Assembly (NCBI GenBank): GCA_022842245.1
Contig: JALHPZ010000019.1
Span: 53,312-117,311, forward strand
Source of the DNA: Gemmataceae bacterium
GTDB lineage: Bacteria > Planctomycetota > Planctomycetia > Gemmatales > Gemmataceae
Reading direction: 5' to 3'
Length of the DNA: 64,000 nucleotides
Shown here: in pieces, positions 8,473-15,909 of the stretch
Layout: the number at the start of each line of letters is the position of its first letter
Position numbering within the stretch: position 1 is the stretch's first letter
Position numbers and translations under genes: made by a program
The notes under the pieces: model-generated
Told to the model about the DNA's origin: nothing
Database searches by the model: none
Seen by the model: only the letters and a program-made list of their open reading frames with translations

Positions 8473-9990
8473 TTACGTTTCACACTCTTCCTTAATCCCG
8501 ATCCGGCGCGTTGAAGTGGAAGTCCACGCGAACCGCTGTACTCTACGTTCCACAGTCTTCCACGAAACCCGTGGAATTCCTCGAAATAGCCTTGTTTTCT
8601 GCAATGAATCCTCATTTCCGCAGAGGCGGGCCGACGATACAATTTCCTTAGAAAACGTGGTCATTCGGTGCGTTTTCGGGGTTTCCGTTTCGTGGCTTCT
8701 AAGCGGCAGGTTGCGCGTTCGAGCCGCGCCGGGGGTATTCATCTCTTCGCCTTTCGAATTGGCGGAAAACGCTAGGATTTCAGCGTATTCCGGAGCATTG
8801 TACGGAAGCGCCGCCCCGCCCCCAGCGGCGCTCATCTGTTCACCTTCGTTCACCTTTGTTCCGGAAAAGTGTCCAAGCCGGTGTCCAAGCCGAACGCTGT
8901 TCACCGCGTTCGCCAGACCGTCGAGGTCCGACTGGCCGTAGATCGCCAGCGTGAGTTTCGGATCGGAGTGCCGGGCCAGTTTCATCGCGTCTCCGAGCTC
9001 CACGCCCGCATGCCGGAGGTCGGCGACGTAGGTGTGCCGGATAGAGTGGAAGTCCACGACCCGGCCGCCCACTTCCACGGGGATCTTCGCCACGGCGAGG
9101 TCCATGCGGATCATCTTCGCGGCCTTGTCCCACCACCAGCCCGGGAACAATACGCCGGCCGTCGGCAGCGTCCGCAGGCGGTCGATCGCCCATTCGGGAA
9201 TCGGCTGGAACGCCTCCGCGCTGTTCTTCGTGTCGCTCGCCGGGATTCGTATCACGGGCGGGTTTGCGTCCAGGTCCAGCTGGTCGGCGGTCAGGCTCGC
9301 AAGTTCCTGTGCCCGGAAGCCCGTGGCCATCGCGGCAACATAGAGCGTGCCGCGTTGCCGCCCGGACAAACCCTTGAAGGTCTTCTCCGAGGCGTCCGCA
9401 GCCGCGATCAGTCGTTCGGGTTCGTCGCCGACGAGGGGACGCCGCCGACGTTTCACGTCGATCGATTCGTTCAGCTTCTCAATGCCGTCCGTCGGGTTCG
9501 CGGCCATCCTCTTCTCCAATACCATCCACGAGAAGAAGGCGCGGAGCGTCGCGTGCGTCCAGTTCACCGTGCGGTTGGATCGCCCACCCGCCTTGCGGTC
9601 CGCGAGGAACTTCCGCACCGTGTCGGCCGTCGCCGCCGGTGGAAACACGACGCGAGCGAACGCGCGGTATGCCTCCACGATCCGGCCGACGTCCGCGATG
9701 TGCTTCTCCCCCGCGTCGATGAAGCGGAGATGTTCCTGCCAGTCGGCCAGGTGCTGCGAAAGCGGGGTGCGGGACGCGGCGGCGAACGGATCGACCGCTC
9801 CCGCCCGTCCCATCGCCGCATTTCGTAACAGGTCCGCCAGCATGATCTCACTCGCTCGTTTGTCGGTCGTCAGCGGCACGGCTTTTCGGCGCCCGCCGAC
9901 GATGATCTTCGCGTACCACTTCGCGGTTTTCCGCGTGATCCACATTCCGTCGACGCGCTTCCTGTACGTCGGCCGGTAGATTTTCGGCAT
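8473..9990 (-). CDS. Tyrosine-type recombinase/integrase
   Basis: Phage-type integrase that would recombine the element with a tRNA-linked site. The N-terminal arm-binding and SAM-like core-binding domains span about residues 1-185. The catalytic domain carries R226 (ATGFRAQEL), H315 and R318 (HSIRHTY), H341 (LARHSD) and nucleophile Y351 (IYGQ), so the full set is present. At 505 residues it is longer than usual because about 150 residues follow the catalytic tyrosine. Within that tail, residues 421-433 (GAARTRNLPLRSH) are the antisense reading of a tRNA-Arg 3' half, so the frame passes through the attachment site. The true functional C-terminus may therefore end earlier or differ between integrated and free forms. 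Confidence 0.93.
   Translation of the reverse strand: MPKIYRPTYRKRVDGMWITRKTAKWYAKIIVGGRRKAVPLTTDKRASEIMLADLLRNAAMGRAGAVDPFAAASRTPLSQHLADWQEHLRFIDAGEKHIADVGRIVEAYRAFARVVFPPAATADTVRKFLADRKAGGRSNRTVNWTHATLRAFFSWMVLEKRMAANPTDGIEKLNESIDVKRRRRPLVGDEPERLIAAADASEKTFKGLSGRQRGTLYVAAMATGFRAQELASLTADQLDLDANPPVIRIPASDTKNSAEAFQPIPEWAIDRLRTLPTAGVLFPGWWWDKAAKMIRMDLAVAKIPVEVGGRVVDFHSIRHTYVADLRHAGVELGDAMKLARHSDPKLTLAIYGQSDLDGLANAVNSVRLGHRLGHFSGTKVNEGEQMSAAGGGAALPYNAPEYAEILAFSANSKGEEMNTPGAARTRNLPLRSHETETPKTHRMTTFSKEIVSSARLCGNEDSLQKTRLFRGIPRVSWKTVERRVQRFAWTSTSTRRIGIKEECET
8696..8737 (+). other. Putative attachment site: tRNA-Arg(UCU) 3'-half remnant
   Basis: On the plus strand this 42-nt segment reads as the 3' half of a tRNA. 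It has an anticodon loop CTTCTAA (anticodon UCU), the 3' anticodon-stem strand GCGGC, a short variable loop, and a T arm with stem GCGCG/CGCGC around loop TTCGAGC (8713-8729). The acceptor strand CGGGGGT and discriminator A follow. The bases to the left do not pair with it, so no 5' half and no complete tRNA exists here. Integrases often use exactly this half as the crossover core. The lack of a 5' half next to the integrase side fits attP on a free element, or the distal end of an integrated one. Confidence 0.7.
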
Positions 9991-10053
9991 GGGTTCGCCC
10001 TCCGTGGGAGTGCGAACGTAACCCGTCTATGGGGACAGTCGCAAGGGCGACGT

Positions 10054-10308
10054 TCAGCGTTGCTTTCGTTGAATCTCCCGCCACACCGCCGGCCATCGCT
10101 CGGCGTCGTACAGTTCACCCCGCTCGTCGGGGTTCGCGAGCCATGCAGCCAGCTCCGCACTGCTCCATTTCGGCCGGCCCAGCGTCCGCCTCGGTTGCGG
10201 CCCGATGGCACCCAGCGCCCGGCGAGTGTGGAACGAGGTGCGACACAGGTTCAACCGCCTCGCCACATCCGCCGCCGTCAACATTCGATCCTCCGTCGCC
10301 GCCTCCAT
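10054..10308 (-). CDS. Small helix-turn-helix protein (excisionase/AlpA-like)
   Basis: An 84-residue protein whose core MLTAADVARRLNLCRTSF is a MerR/excisionase-type helix-turn-helix. The following GRPKWSSAELAAWL resembles the wing of AlpA or excisionase regulators. I chose ATG 10308 because GGAGGG stands 7-8 nt upstream; the longer open frame before it has no such signal. It lies 63 bp upstream of the integrase and is co-directional, the classical place for a recombination directionality factor. The excisionase function is inferred from fold and position, not shown. A plain transcriptional regulator is the alternative. Confidence 0.75.
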   Translation of the reverse strand: MEAATEDRMLTAADVARRLNLCRTSFHTRRALGAIGPQPRRTLGRPKWSSAELAAWLANPDERGELYDAERWPAVWREIQRKQR

Positions 10309-10328
10309 TCCCACCCTCCGATTGCAAG

Positions 10329-10523
10329 TCAAGGTGCCGGTGGGGACAGTTTCGGTCCGTTCTTCTCCTGCCACTGACGCGACGCCTCCAATGTCGCGTC
10401 CCTCGCTTCCTCGCGCTGCCGCTCGCGTTCGCACACCGGGCAGCGCCACTGGTAGATCGAGCCGTCGGAGTCGCGCCCGACGCGCACCCGCTCCAGCGGC
10501 GTGTCACAGCGCGGGCAGGTCAA
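10329..10523 (-). CDS. Small zinc-ribbon protein
   Basis: A 64-residue protein starting at TTG 10523, a codon that overlaps the stop of the upstream SWIM gene as TTGA. A GAAGAAGG ribosome-binding sequence lies just upstream. Two CxxC knuckles, CPRC near the N-terminus and CPVC about 30 residues later, form a likely zinc ribbon. A basic, glutamate-rich helix follows. No enzymatic motif is visible. Coupled translation with the SWIM protein suggests joint expression in the early/regulatory region. Function is unknown. Confidence 0.6.
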   Translation of the reverse strand: MTCPRCDTPLERVRVGRDSDGSIYQWRCPVCERERQREEARDATLEASRQWQEKNGPKLSPPAP

Positions 10524-11128
10524 GCCGCACCACCTTCTTCGTGGCAGTAGCAATTGGCGAACGCCGCCTCGGCCCGTTCGACGCACTCCCGGCAATGGAA
10601 CTCGTACGGGTAGCGCTTTCCGCGGGCGGGCCGGACTTCGGCCGACTCCCCGCAGACCGGGCAGGCGAGGCGGATGACCGACGGGCCACCCGCAACCGGT
10701 GCCACTTCCTGCACCGGTGCGGGGGCCGTCGGGGAACAGGTCGACTGGTTGTGCCAAGGCATTTCGGGATCCTCCTTGTCGATCTCGCCCGACTCCACCA
10801 GATCCCGGAGGGCGATCAGGTGCTTGCACGGGTGGGCGGGGTCGTAGTTGAAAATCTTGTCCTCGCAGTCGCAGGTCGATTCGGCGGGTTCGCTGGCGAC
10901 ATAGCAGTCGATCGACTTGCCGGCCGGGCCGAACTCGTTGACCTTTTGCAGGCGGAACCCGCGACCGCCGCCGTACTTCGGATCGACGCGCCGCTCACGG
11001 ACCGTGTAGATCGCGAGTTTGTCGCCGCGTCGGATTTCGGCCGTCCCGATGCCGGGCATCGAGGGCCAGTACCGGCAGGCGACTGGTTTTGTGGACGCGG
11101 GACGCGGCCGACGGAGTACACTGCACAT
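10520..11128 (-). CDS. SWIM zinc-finger domain protein
   Basis: A 202-residue protein with a SWIM-type zinc finger: C86-x-C88 (TCDCED), then C101-x-H103 (PCKH). Such fingers bind DNA or protein partners and occur in mobile elements. A second metal site is likely near the C-terminus, with C156/C159 (CPVC) and C179/C182 (CREC). I chose ATG 11128 because GGAG lies 6 nt upstream; a TTG four codons earlier is the alternative. It is divergent from the S24 repressor and could be an early gene under its control. Target and role are unknown. Confidence 0.75.
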   Translation of the reverse strand: MCSVLRRPRPASTKPVACRYWPSMPGIGTAEIRRGDKLAIYTVRERRVDPKYGGGRGFRLQKVNEFGPAGKSIDCYVASEPAESTCDCEDKIFNYDPAHPCKHLIALRDLVESGEIDKEDPEMPWHNQSTCSPTAPAPVQEVAPVAGGPSVIRLACPVCGESAEVRPARGKRYPYEFHCRECVERAEAAFANCYCHEEGGAA

Positions 11129-11408
11129 GGGGATCTCCAATCACACTGGGGGTTCACCAGATGCCCGACGTGTTCGCAGCACGCCGGGCATCATCATTTC
11201 CACACCTTCACTCCGAACAGTTTCAGACGACCCGCCCCGGATTGTCGCCTATTGCACGTTGCGAGTCCGGGGCCGGGTCGCCGTGTTTCATTCGTGTGTC
11301 TTGAGTATACACATGCAGCGCACTCGGTCAACTCAAAATCGGCACATTTCGTATTTCTTCGCAAATTACCTTGTATACTTCGTGTGTGCCTGCAAGGAGA
11401 TTTCGGAC
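11129..11408. promoter_or_regulatory. Divergent control region with paired GTATAC sites
   Basis: This 280-bp spacer lies between the SWIM gene and the S24 repressor. Two copies of AGTATACA occur in opposite orientation, centred on GTATAC at 11305-11310 and 11373-11378. The second lies 30 bp before the repressor start. GTGTGT tracts accompany both copies. Their position fits operator sites for the RHH-S24 repressor, controlling itself and the leftward early genes. A strong AAGGAGA ribosome-binding site for the repressor is at 11394-11400. No separate gene was seen. Confidence 0.5.
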
Positions 11409-12005
11409 ATGGGTAAAGAGAAGGCGTCCGTCGGAGACGGTGCCAGTAAAGGGAAGGCCCGGAATTTCAAACTGACCGAGGCGACGATGGACCGGATCAA
11501 GGCCATCGCGCGGCAGCGTTCGGCTGAAACCGGCGTCGAATGCAGCATGACGGACGCGGTCAAGCACGCGGTTCACAACTACGGCATCGGAAGCAAGGCG
11601 CAGGGGCCGGTCTTGCTCCCCGACTTCGGTGAAGTGCCTTGCGGTACGCCCATCGATCCCGGCCAGCCGGCCTACGTCATGGTGGACGTCCTCTCGCCGC
11701 TTCTACGAGGCGAAGGCCGGTTCCTGCTCACGGCACGCGGCGATTCCATGACCGGTAAAGGGTTCAACATCGCAGACGGAGACCGACTCATCGTTCAGCA
11801 GCAAGGTTCGGCTGAACCCGGCGATACCGTCATCGCGCTCGTCGATGGGAAAACCACCGTGAAGAAGCTGGCGACCGACCCGAAGAAACGATCCGGCGAA
11901 TATCTACTTGTGCCCGCGAATGACCGGCACGAGACGCTGCCGTTCCGGCCGGAAAACGGGGACCGGATCATCGGCGTCGTGGTCGGGCTGGTGCGGAAGG
12001 CGTGA
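11409..12005 (+). CDS. Ribbon-helix-helix / S24 (LexA-UmuD-like) peptidase repressor
   Basis: A 198-residue regulator likely to be the element's SOS-type repressor. Residues 17-60 resemble a ribbon-helix-helix DNA-binding segment rather than the usual HTH. Residues 70-198 form an S24 peptidase domain with a UmuD-like cleavage site C78-G79, nucleophile S113 in RGDSM, and lysine K152 in TTVKKL. Self-cleavage after RecA activation is the known mechanism of this family. The start at 11409 follows AAGGAGA; upstream in-frame codons lack such a signal. Divergence from the integrase side and the nearby GTATAC pair support a master-repressor role. UmuD-like function is the alternative. Confidence 0.88.
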   Translation: MGKEKASVGDGASKGKARNFKLTEATMDRIKAIARQRSAETGVECSMTDAVKHAVHNYGIGSKAQGPVLLPDFGEVPCGTPIDPGQPAYVMVDVLSPLLRGEGRFLLTARGDSMTGKGFNIADGDRLIVQQQGSAEPGDTVIALVDGKTTVKKLATDPKKRSGEYLLVPANDRHETLPFRPENGDRIIGVVVGLVRKA

Positions 12006-12238
12006 CGGAACCTGAATCGCGAATTGTCACTCTGCGTCCCGGTTCTTCGTTCCGCAGCTTGTTTCGCTTCCGACTCACTGTTACGCTCCACATCAACCCG
12101 GCGACGGGGCTTCCTCCCCTGTGGAGCGGTCGCGCTACGCGGTGAGTGGCTGGTCTTTCTGGCCATAATGAACGGACCTAACCGCCGCAGCCGGGGCGAT
12201 TCCAAAATCGTGACCCGGCAATCTACAAACGAAGAAAC

Positions 12239-12269
12239 GCGCCGCCGGCCTCTCCCTCCGGCGACGCGC
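12239..12269. terminator. Candidate hairpin between convergent genes
   Basis: An imperfect inverted repeat with arms near 12239-12248 and 12258-12269 (GCGCCGCCGG against CCGGCGACGC, one mismatch) forms a GC-rich stem with a short loop. It lies between the end of the S24 gene (12005) and the end of the leftward gene at 12300. There is no clear U-tract, so a termination role rests on position. The rest of 12006-12299 holds only a weak 87-codon frame that I do not support. Confidence 0.4.
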
Positions 12270-12299
12270 CCTGCACACCTGGCGTAACGAGGGTGCTTC

Positions 12300-12962
12300 C
12301 TACGGACCGCGCTTCACGATCGCCGCGTGCGCCGCGTTGATCGTCGCCGGCTGGTCGCTGAACAACTTCAGCAGCGCGAGCAGCCGATCGTCCCATTCGC
12401 TTTCCGTTCGCGGTGCGCGACGTTCGAGGTAGACGACGGCCACTTTCAGCACGATCTTGGCAATGATGCTCAACGTCAACGGGTCGAGTTGCGTCGTCTT
12501 CACGGCCTCTTCAATGTCCGGCAGGCACAGTGGATCGTTGTGCAACCGCTGAAGCACGGCGAACAGTTTTTGGCCGTCTGGGGTATCGCGGAGCCGCCGC
12601 CCATCACGCTCGAAATTCACAGCGCGACGAAGCGCGGACATCGCGTGCGGGCTGAACGTCTCGCCGGCGGCCTTCGCCGGCGGCGCGCCGAAGACGTCCG
12701 GGAAGTCTTCGGGGATGATGATGTAGACCTCGAGTTTCTCACCCTTCTGGACGTGGATGCGGCCGAACTGGAACCCGCCGCCTGTGGCGAAGATCAGCGC
12801 GATGATCCACTTCCAGTTCTTCTTCAAGAACTCGATCACTTTGGCCTTGTCCACGTTGCTACCCTCTGAGGTTGGTCGATTCCATTTCACGAGCCGATCC
12901 TCGCACCACGCGGCCACGAACATGATCGCGAGTAGGATTCGGCGGATGATGCGAAGGATCAT
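12300..12962 (-). CDS. Membrane protein with two N-terminal hydrophobic segments
   Basis: A 220-residue protein starting at ATG 12962 with GGGGAAGG about 7 nt upstream. Two hydrophobic stretches are visible, IIRRILLAIMFVAAW near residues 4-18 and WKWIIALIFATGGGF near 46-60, then a soluble domain without recognised motifs. A GTG at 12854 could start a shorter form with only the second segment. It is the last gene of the leftward cassette that begins at 15823. A holin-like or envelope role is possible from context but not shown. Confidence 0.65.
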   Translation of the reverse strand: MILRIIRRILLAIMFVAAWCEDRLVKWNRPTSEGSNVDKAKVIEFLKKNWKWIIALIFATGGGFQFGRIHVQKGEKLEVYIIIPEDFPDVFGAPPAKAAGETFSPHAMSALRRAVNFERDGRRLRDTPDGQKLFAVLQRLHNDPLCLPDIEEAVKTTQLDPLTLSIIAKIVLKVAVVYLERRAPRTESEWDDRLLALLKLFSDQPATINAAHAAIVKRGP

Positions 12963-12964
12963 GG

Positions 12965-13231
12965 TCAGCCTTCCCCGCCGTGCTCGGCCGGCGGCACGAA
13001 CTCGCCCGTTTCTTCGAGGGACGGCGGCATGCCCTGATTCGCGATGGCCCGCTCGGCGTGTTCGCGCCACTGGCGGTATCGCAGGACGAACCCGCAGCCG
13101 TCGGCATCGACGAAAAACCGATCCTCGGTGCGGGCGATGGCGAGTTCCATCGGCGAGCAGGCCGACGAGGTGACGAGCGCGCCGCCTTCCGCGAGCAGGG
13201 CCGGGATCGCCTCGGTGATGTTCCGGGTCAT
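12965..13231 (-). CDS. Hypothetical protein, 88 aa
   Basis: A small soluble protein beginning MTRNITEAIPALL, ending 2 bp before the next gene. I chose ATG 13231 because GAGGGTG lies about 6 nt upstream. An earlier in-frame ATG at 13285 would add 18 residues but lacks a good signal. The C-terminal half contains RYRQWREHAERAIANQG and an acidic tail. No family is recognised. Tight packing in the cassette supports that it is real. Confidence 0.55.
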   Translation of the reverse strand: MTRNITEAIPALLAEGGALVTSSACSPMELAIARTEDRFFVDADGCGFVLRYRQWREHAERAIANQGMPPSLEETGEFVPPAEHGGEG

Positions 13232-13295
13232 GTCCGCACCCTCGGCGTCCGTCGATTCCAGAGCGTTCGCCACCAGCGGCGGCATCGCTTGCGGG

Positions 13296-13400
13296 TCATG
13301 GTCGTAGCCCCAGCGTGAGGGCGATCCAGAACACAATGCCGGCGACGATCAGCGCGAGCATCGCCTCGGGCGGAACGCTGTCGCGGGGATCGTCATCCAC
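13296..13400 (-). CDS. Tiny single-pass membrane protein, 34 aa
   Basis: A 34-residue frame starting at GTG 13400, which overlaps the end of the upstream gene by 8 bases. The N-terminal half is acidic (DDDPRDSVPPE). The C-terminal half is one transmembrane helix, AMLALIVAGIVFWIALTLGL. Its stop overlaps an ATG leading into the next region. Size, topology and position are those of small lysis-cassette proteins, but this is inference. It is too short for certain gene calling. Confidence 0.45.
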   Translation of the reverse strand: MDDDPRDSVPPEAMLALIVAGIVFWIALTLGLRP

Positions 13401-13998
13401 CGTTGCACTCCACGCACCAGAACAGCGAGCCGTCCGCGTGCCGGTCGTAGTACCGGCCGGCGATGATGACGCGGGTCGGTTTGTCGTCGGGGTGCAGGCT
13501 CTGCATCTTCGCTTCACCCTTCTCCGACCAGCACCGCCAGACGCCGACGATTTGCTTCTCGCCGGGGATCGTGTCCGAGAGTTCGATGAGCCGGCCCGTG
13601 GCCGATGCGACCGGCTTCTGGCCGACGTAGACGCGGAGCGATTCGCCGGCGGCGAGCTTCGCGACGGACTTCTCCAGTTCGGCGTAGGTCAGCTTTTCGA
13701 CCGATCGTTTCGCGGCTTCCTTTCCCCCTTGAGAGGGAGGGGTCGCGCGCGGCATCGGCTTCGCGGGCGGGCAGAGTCCGCAATCGCACGCTTTGCCCAT
13801 TGCCTCGGCGAGCGCGGCTTTCGCGGCTTGCTCCGGCGTGCGGGCCGGGCGTTCCCCGGCGACGGCGGGCGGGCTTTGCTTCGCGACGGCGAGCGCGAGA
13901 GCGGCGCGGGCGCGAGCGTCGGCGTCGTCGGCGGCGATCACGAGAGCGGGCACCGCGAGGACGGCGAGAATCGGAACGAGTCGGATCAGAGTCACCAT
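13393..13998 (-). CDS. Secreted hypothetical protein
   Basis: A 201-residue protein with a clear signal peptide (VTLIRLVPILAVLAVPALVIAA). An alanine-rich region follows, then a cysteine pair in KACDCGLCPP, and a globular C-terminal part with VYVGQKP and GVWRCWSEKG, ending CVECNGG. It likely acts outside the cytoplasm. It overlaps the protease gene upstream by 7 bases and the tiny membrane gene downstream. No known domain is recognised; the cysteine spacing suggests disulfides or metal binding. Confidence 0.65.
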   Translation of the reverse strand: MVTLIRLVPILAVLAVPALVIAADDADARARAALALAVAKQSPPAVAGERPARTPEQAAKAALAEAMGKACDCGLCPPAKPMPRATPPSQGGKEAAKRSVEKLTYAELEKSVAKLAAGESLRVYVGQKPVASATGRLIELSDTIPGEKQIVGVWRCWSEKGEAKMQSLHPDDKPTRVIIAGRYYDRHADGSLFWCVECNGG

Positions 13999-15056
13999 GC
14001 GAGCACCTTCGGGTTATCGAGGGCGAACAAACGCTCCTTCCGTTGCGGCACGGGAGCAAAAACATCCCAGTCGATCTTGCGGGCCGGGAACCCCGTCACG
14101 CCGCTGAACGCCCAGCTATCGTCCTGGCGGAGCATCCGCTCGATCGTGCGAGAGTCCGTCCAGAATCCGGCCTTGTTCGGGTTGCCCCAGCCAGTCGGTC
14201 CCGTGTGGGCGTTGTCGCCCCACGAGTTCGTGATGTGGCCGTACTCCGTGCCGCCTTCGACGTGGTAGCCGTCGAGGGCCATGCAGTGAAACCACGTCCC
14301 CGACGGCCGGCAGACGCCGTTCGCGTCGCGGCGCATCGTGAACCCCTGATTCGAGCAGACCGCGATTCCGTAGCCATTCGCGAGCGCTTTCTTCGCCTCG
14401 GCCCACGTCCGCACCTGCGCCGCGTCGCCGACGGGGTACTTCTTCGCCTCCGGTTCCAAGTCGTCGGGAACGCCGGTCCGGCCCCATGCGCGGCAGCGAG
14501 CCACGTCGTAATTCGACAGGTCATAGCGACCCGTGACGCCACGCGGGACGATGCCCCAGCCCTTGACGAACTTCGCGGCCCATGCTCCGACACAGCCATC
14601 GCCCCGGATGCGACCGCCGCCGACCTCGACACGCCCGCCGGCGTAGATCACTTCCTGCGCCACGTCGCGGAACTCGCCCGGAAAGCCGAGCAGCACCTGA
14701 TTCGCGAGCGTCATTTCGATGGCGTGCGCCGTGCCGAACGAGACGCACGAACCGACCGCCCCTTGATCGCGTTCCGGCGGGTTGGTGCCGTAGAGCCGGC
14801 GGTAGGCTTCCCACAGGTAAACGTGCTGCGGTTCTTCACCCTGCACGGCCTTGAAGGCGTCTGTCTCCGCGAACGCGGGCATCGTCGCCGCGACGGGTTG
14901 CCGGATCTCCGCGTCATCGACCCAGCCCATGCCGCCGATGACTGGATCGGGCGCGGGCGGTAGTGCGGCGGGGCGAAGTGCGAGGCACGCGACGGCGACG
15001 ACGAGACAGCCGATCAGACCGAATTGCAGGCGTTCCCGGTGCTTGTTCCAACTCAT
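13992..15056 (-). CDS. Papain-like (C1 family) cysteine protease, membrane anchored
   Basis: A 354-residue protein with an N-terminal membrane segment (FGLIGCLVVAVACLAL) and a papain-fold domain. The active-site elements are in the correct order: oxyanion Q98 and nucleophile C104 in DQGAVGSCVSFG, histidine H257 in WFHCMALDGY, and asparagine N277 in NSWG. In papain relatives the residue after C-V is usually W, and here it is S. The gene overlaps its secreted neighbours on both sides. In this element it could degrade envelope protein for entry or exit, since no peptidoglycan hydrolase was found. Protease assignment is good; the lysis role is inference. Confidence 0.85.
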   Translation of the reverse strand: MSWNKHRERLQFGLIGCLVVAVACLALRPAALPPAPDPVIGGMGWVDDAEIRQPVAATMPAFAETDAFKAVQGEEPQHVYLWEAYRRLYGTNPPERDQGAVGSCVSFGTAHAIEMTLANQVLLGFPGEFRDVAQEVIYAGGRVEVGGGRIRGDGCVGAWAAKFVKGWGIVPRGVTGRYDLSNYDVARCRAWGRTGVPDDLEPEAKKYPVGDAAQVRTWAEAKKALANGYGIAVCSNQGFTMRRDANGVCRPSGTWFHCMALDGYHVEGGTEYGHITNSWGDNAHTGPTGWGNPNKAGFWTDSRTIERMLRQDDSWAFSGVTGFPARKIDWDVFAPVPQRKERLFALDNPKVLAW

Positions 15057-15823
15057 TTCCCGCTGACCTCCTTCATCGTGCCGTGGAGTTTCGCCAACTC
15101 TTCCTCGAATTGCTTGCGAAGGTCGTCGGTGATGAATCGCCGCTCGCTACCGAAGATCCGTTTGAACTCCCCGTTCAGCCAAACGCGACCCGCCGGGAGT
15201 TCGCCCTTCGCGAGGAGCGTCTCGCCGGCTTCCTTGAGTTTCTCCGCGTATTCGTCGGTGAATTTGGCGTTCTTCATCGCGTCGATGGCGGCGCTGACGA
15301 GAGCCGTCAGTTGCACGAGCGACTTCTGGTTCGCCTCGGTGAACCCGCCGTCCTTCTCGACGGCGCCCTTGAGCTTCTCCGCGCCGGGCGACAACGGCTT
15401 CGGCGGCGATGGGGCCGGCGGAACGGGAGCCGGTGGCGTCGGCGTCGGTGGGACTGGCGACGGAGGCACGGGAGCCGGGCCGGGCGCGGGGCCATCGCCC
15501 ACCGTTACGACAACCCACGCGCACGGCCCCTCGGTATAGCAGACGAGCGTGAACCGGCCTTTTGCCTCGGCGGAGAACACGCAGCCGCCCTTGCCGTCGG
15601 CGACGAGATCGGCCCCGACGGTGCCGGCCGCGAGTTCCCACTTCGCCTTGTCGCTGCCACCCGCGAACCGCTTCAGTTCGCCGACGCGGGCGGTGAACTC
15701 CTGCGGTTTGGCACGTTCGCCGGCCGGAACTTCCGCGACCTTCGGTGTGGTGATGGGAACGGGAACCGGGACGTGGATCGGTTGACCCAGGACGAGCGGG
15801 AGCAGGAGCCAATAAGGAGCCAT
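15053..15823 (-). CDS. Secreted protein with proline-rich linker
   Basis: A 256-residue protein starting at ATG 15823 behind GGAGAGG; the longer frame before it is untranslated leader. The N-terminus (MAPYWLLLPLVLGQ) is a signal peptide. An N-terminal beta-rich region is separated from a helical C-terminal region by a long proline-rich linker (around 15390-15490). It is the first gene of the leftward membrane/secreted cassette and carries a copy of the shared TCAGGCAAC element upstream at 15883-15891. It could be a virion- or envelope-associated protein. No family recognised. Confidence 0.7.
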   Translation of the reverse strand: MAPYWLLLPLVLGQPIHVPVPVPITTPKVAEVPAGERAKPQEFTARVGELKRFAGGSDKAKWELAAGTVGADLVADGKGGCVFSAEAKGRFTLVCYTEGPCAWVVVTVGDGPAPGPAPVPPSPVPPTPTPPAPVPPAPSPPKPLSPGAEKLKGAVEKDGGFTEANQKSLVQLTALVSAAIDAMKNAKFTDEYAEKLKEAGETLLAKGELPAGRVWLNGEFKRIFGSERRFITDDLRKQFEEELAKLHGTMKEVSGK

Positions 15824-15871
15824 CGACGCCTCTCCGACGCGGACGGAACAAGTCGTTGTGTTCGTCGTGTG

Positions 15872-15891
15872 CGGTCGCGAGAGTTGCCTGA
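15872..15891 (-). promoter_or_regulatory. Shared late-gene element, copy 1
   Basis: Reading leftward the segment is TCAGGCAACTCTCGCGACCG. It matches the 20-nt consensus TCAGGCAACNCCCGCGNCCC found at five other gene starts in the window. It is 48-59 nt upstream of ATG 15823, farther than most copies. See the findings for the full comparison. Confidence 0.6.
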
Positions 15892-15909
15892 GCGTGTTAT
15901 GAAGCTGAA

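Noticed and set aside
8650..8740. Complete tRNA-Arg gene
   Set aside because: Only the 3' half folds; bases upstream do not pair with the anticodon or acceptor strands.
12024..12287. 87-codon plus-strand frame after the repressor
   Set aside because: No ribosome-binding site, Arg/Ser/Pro-rich composition, and overlaps a GC-rich hairpin between convergent genes.
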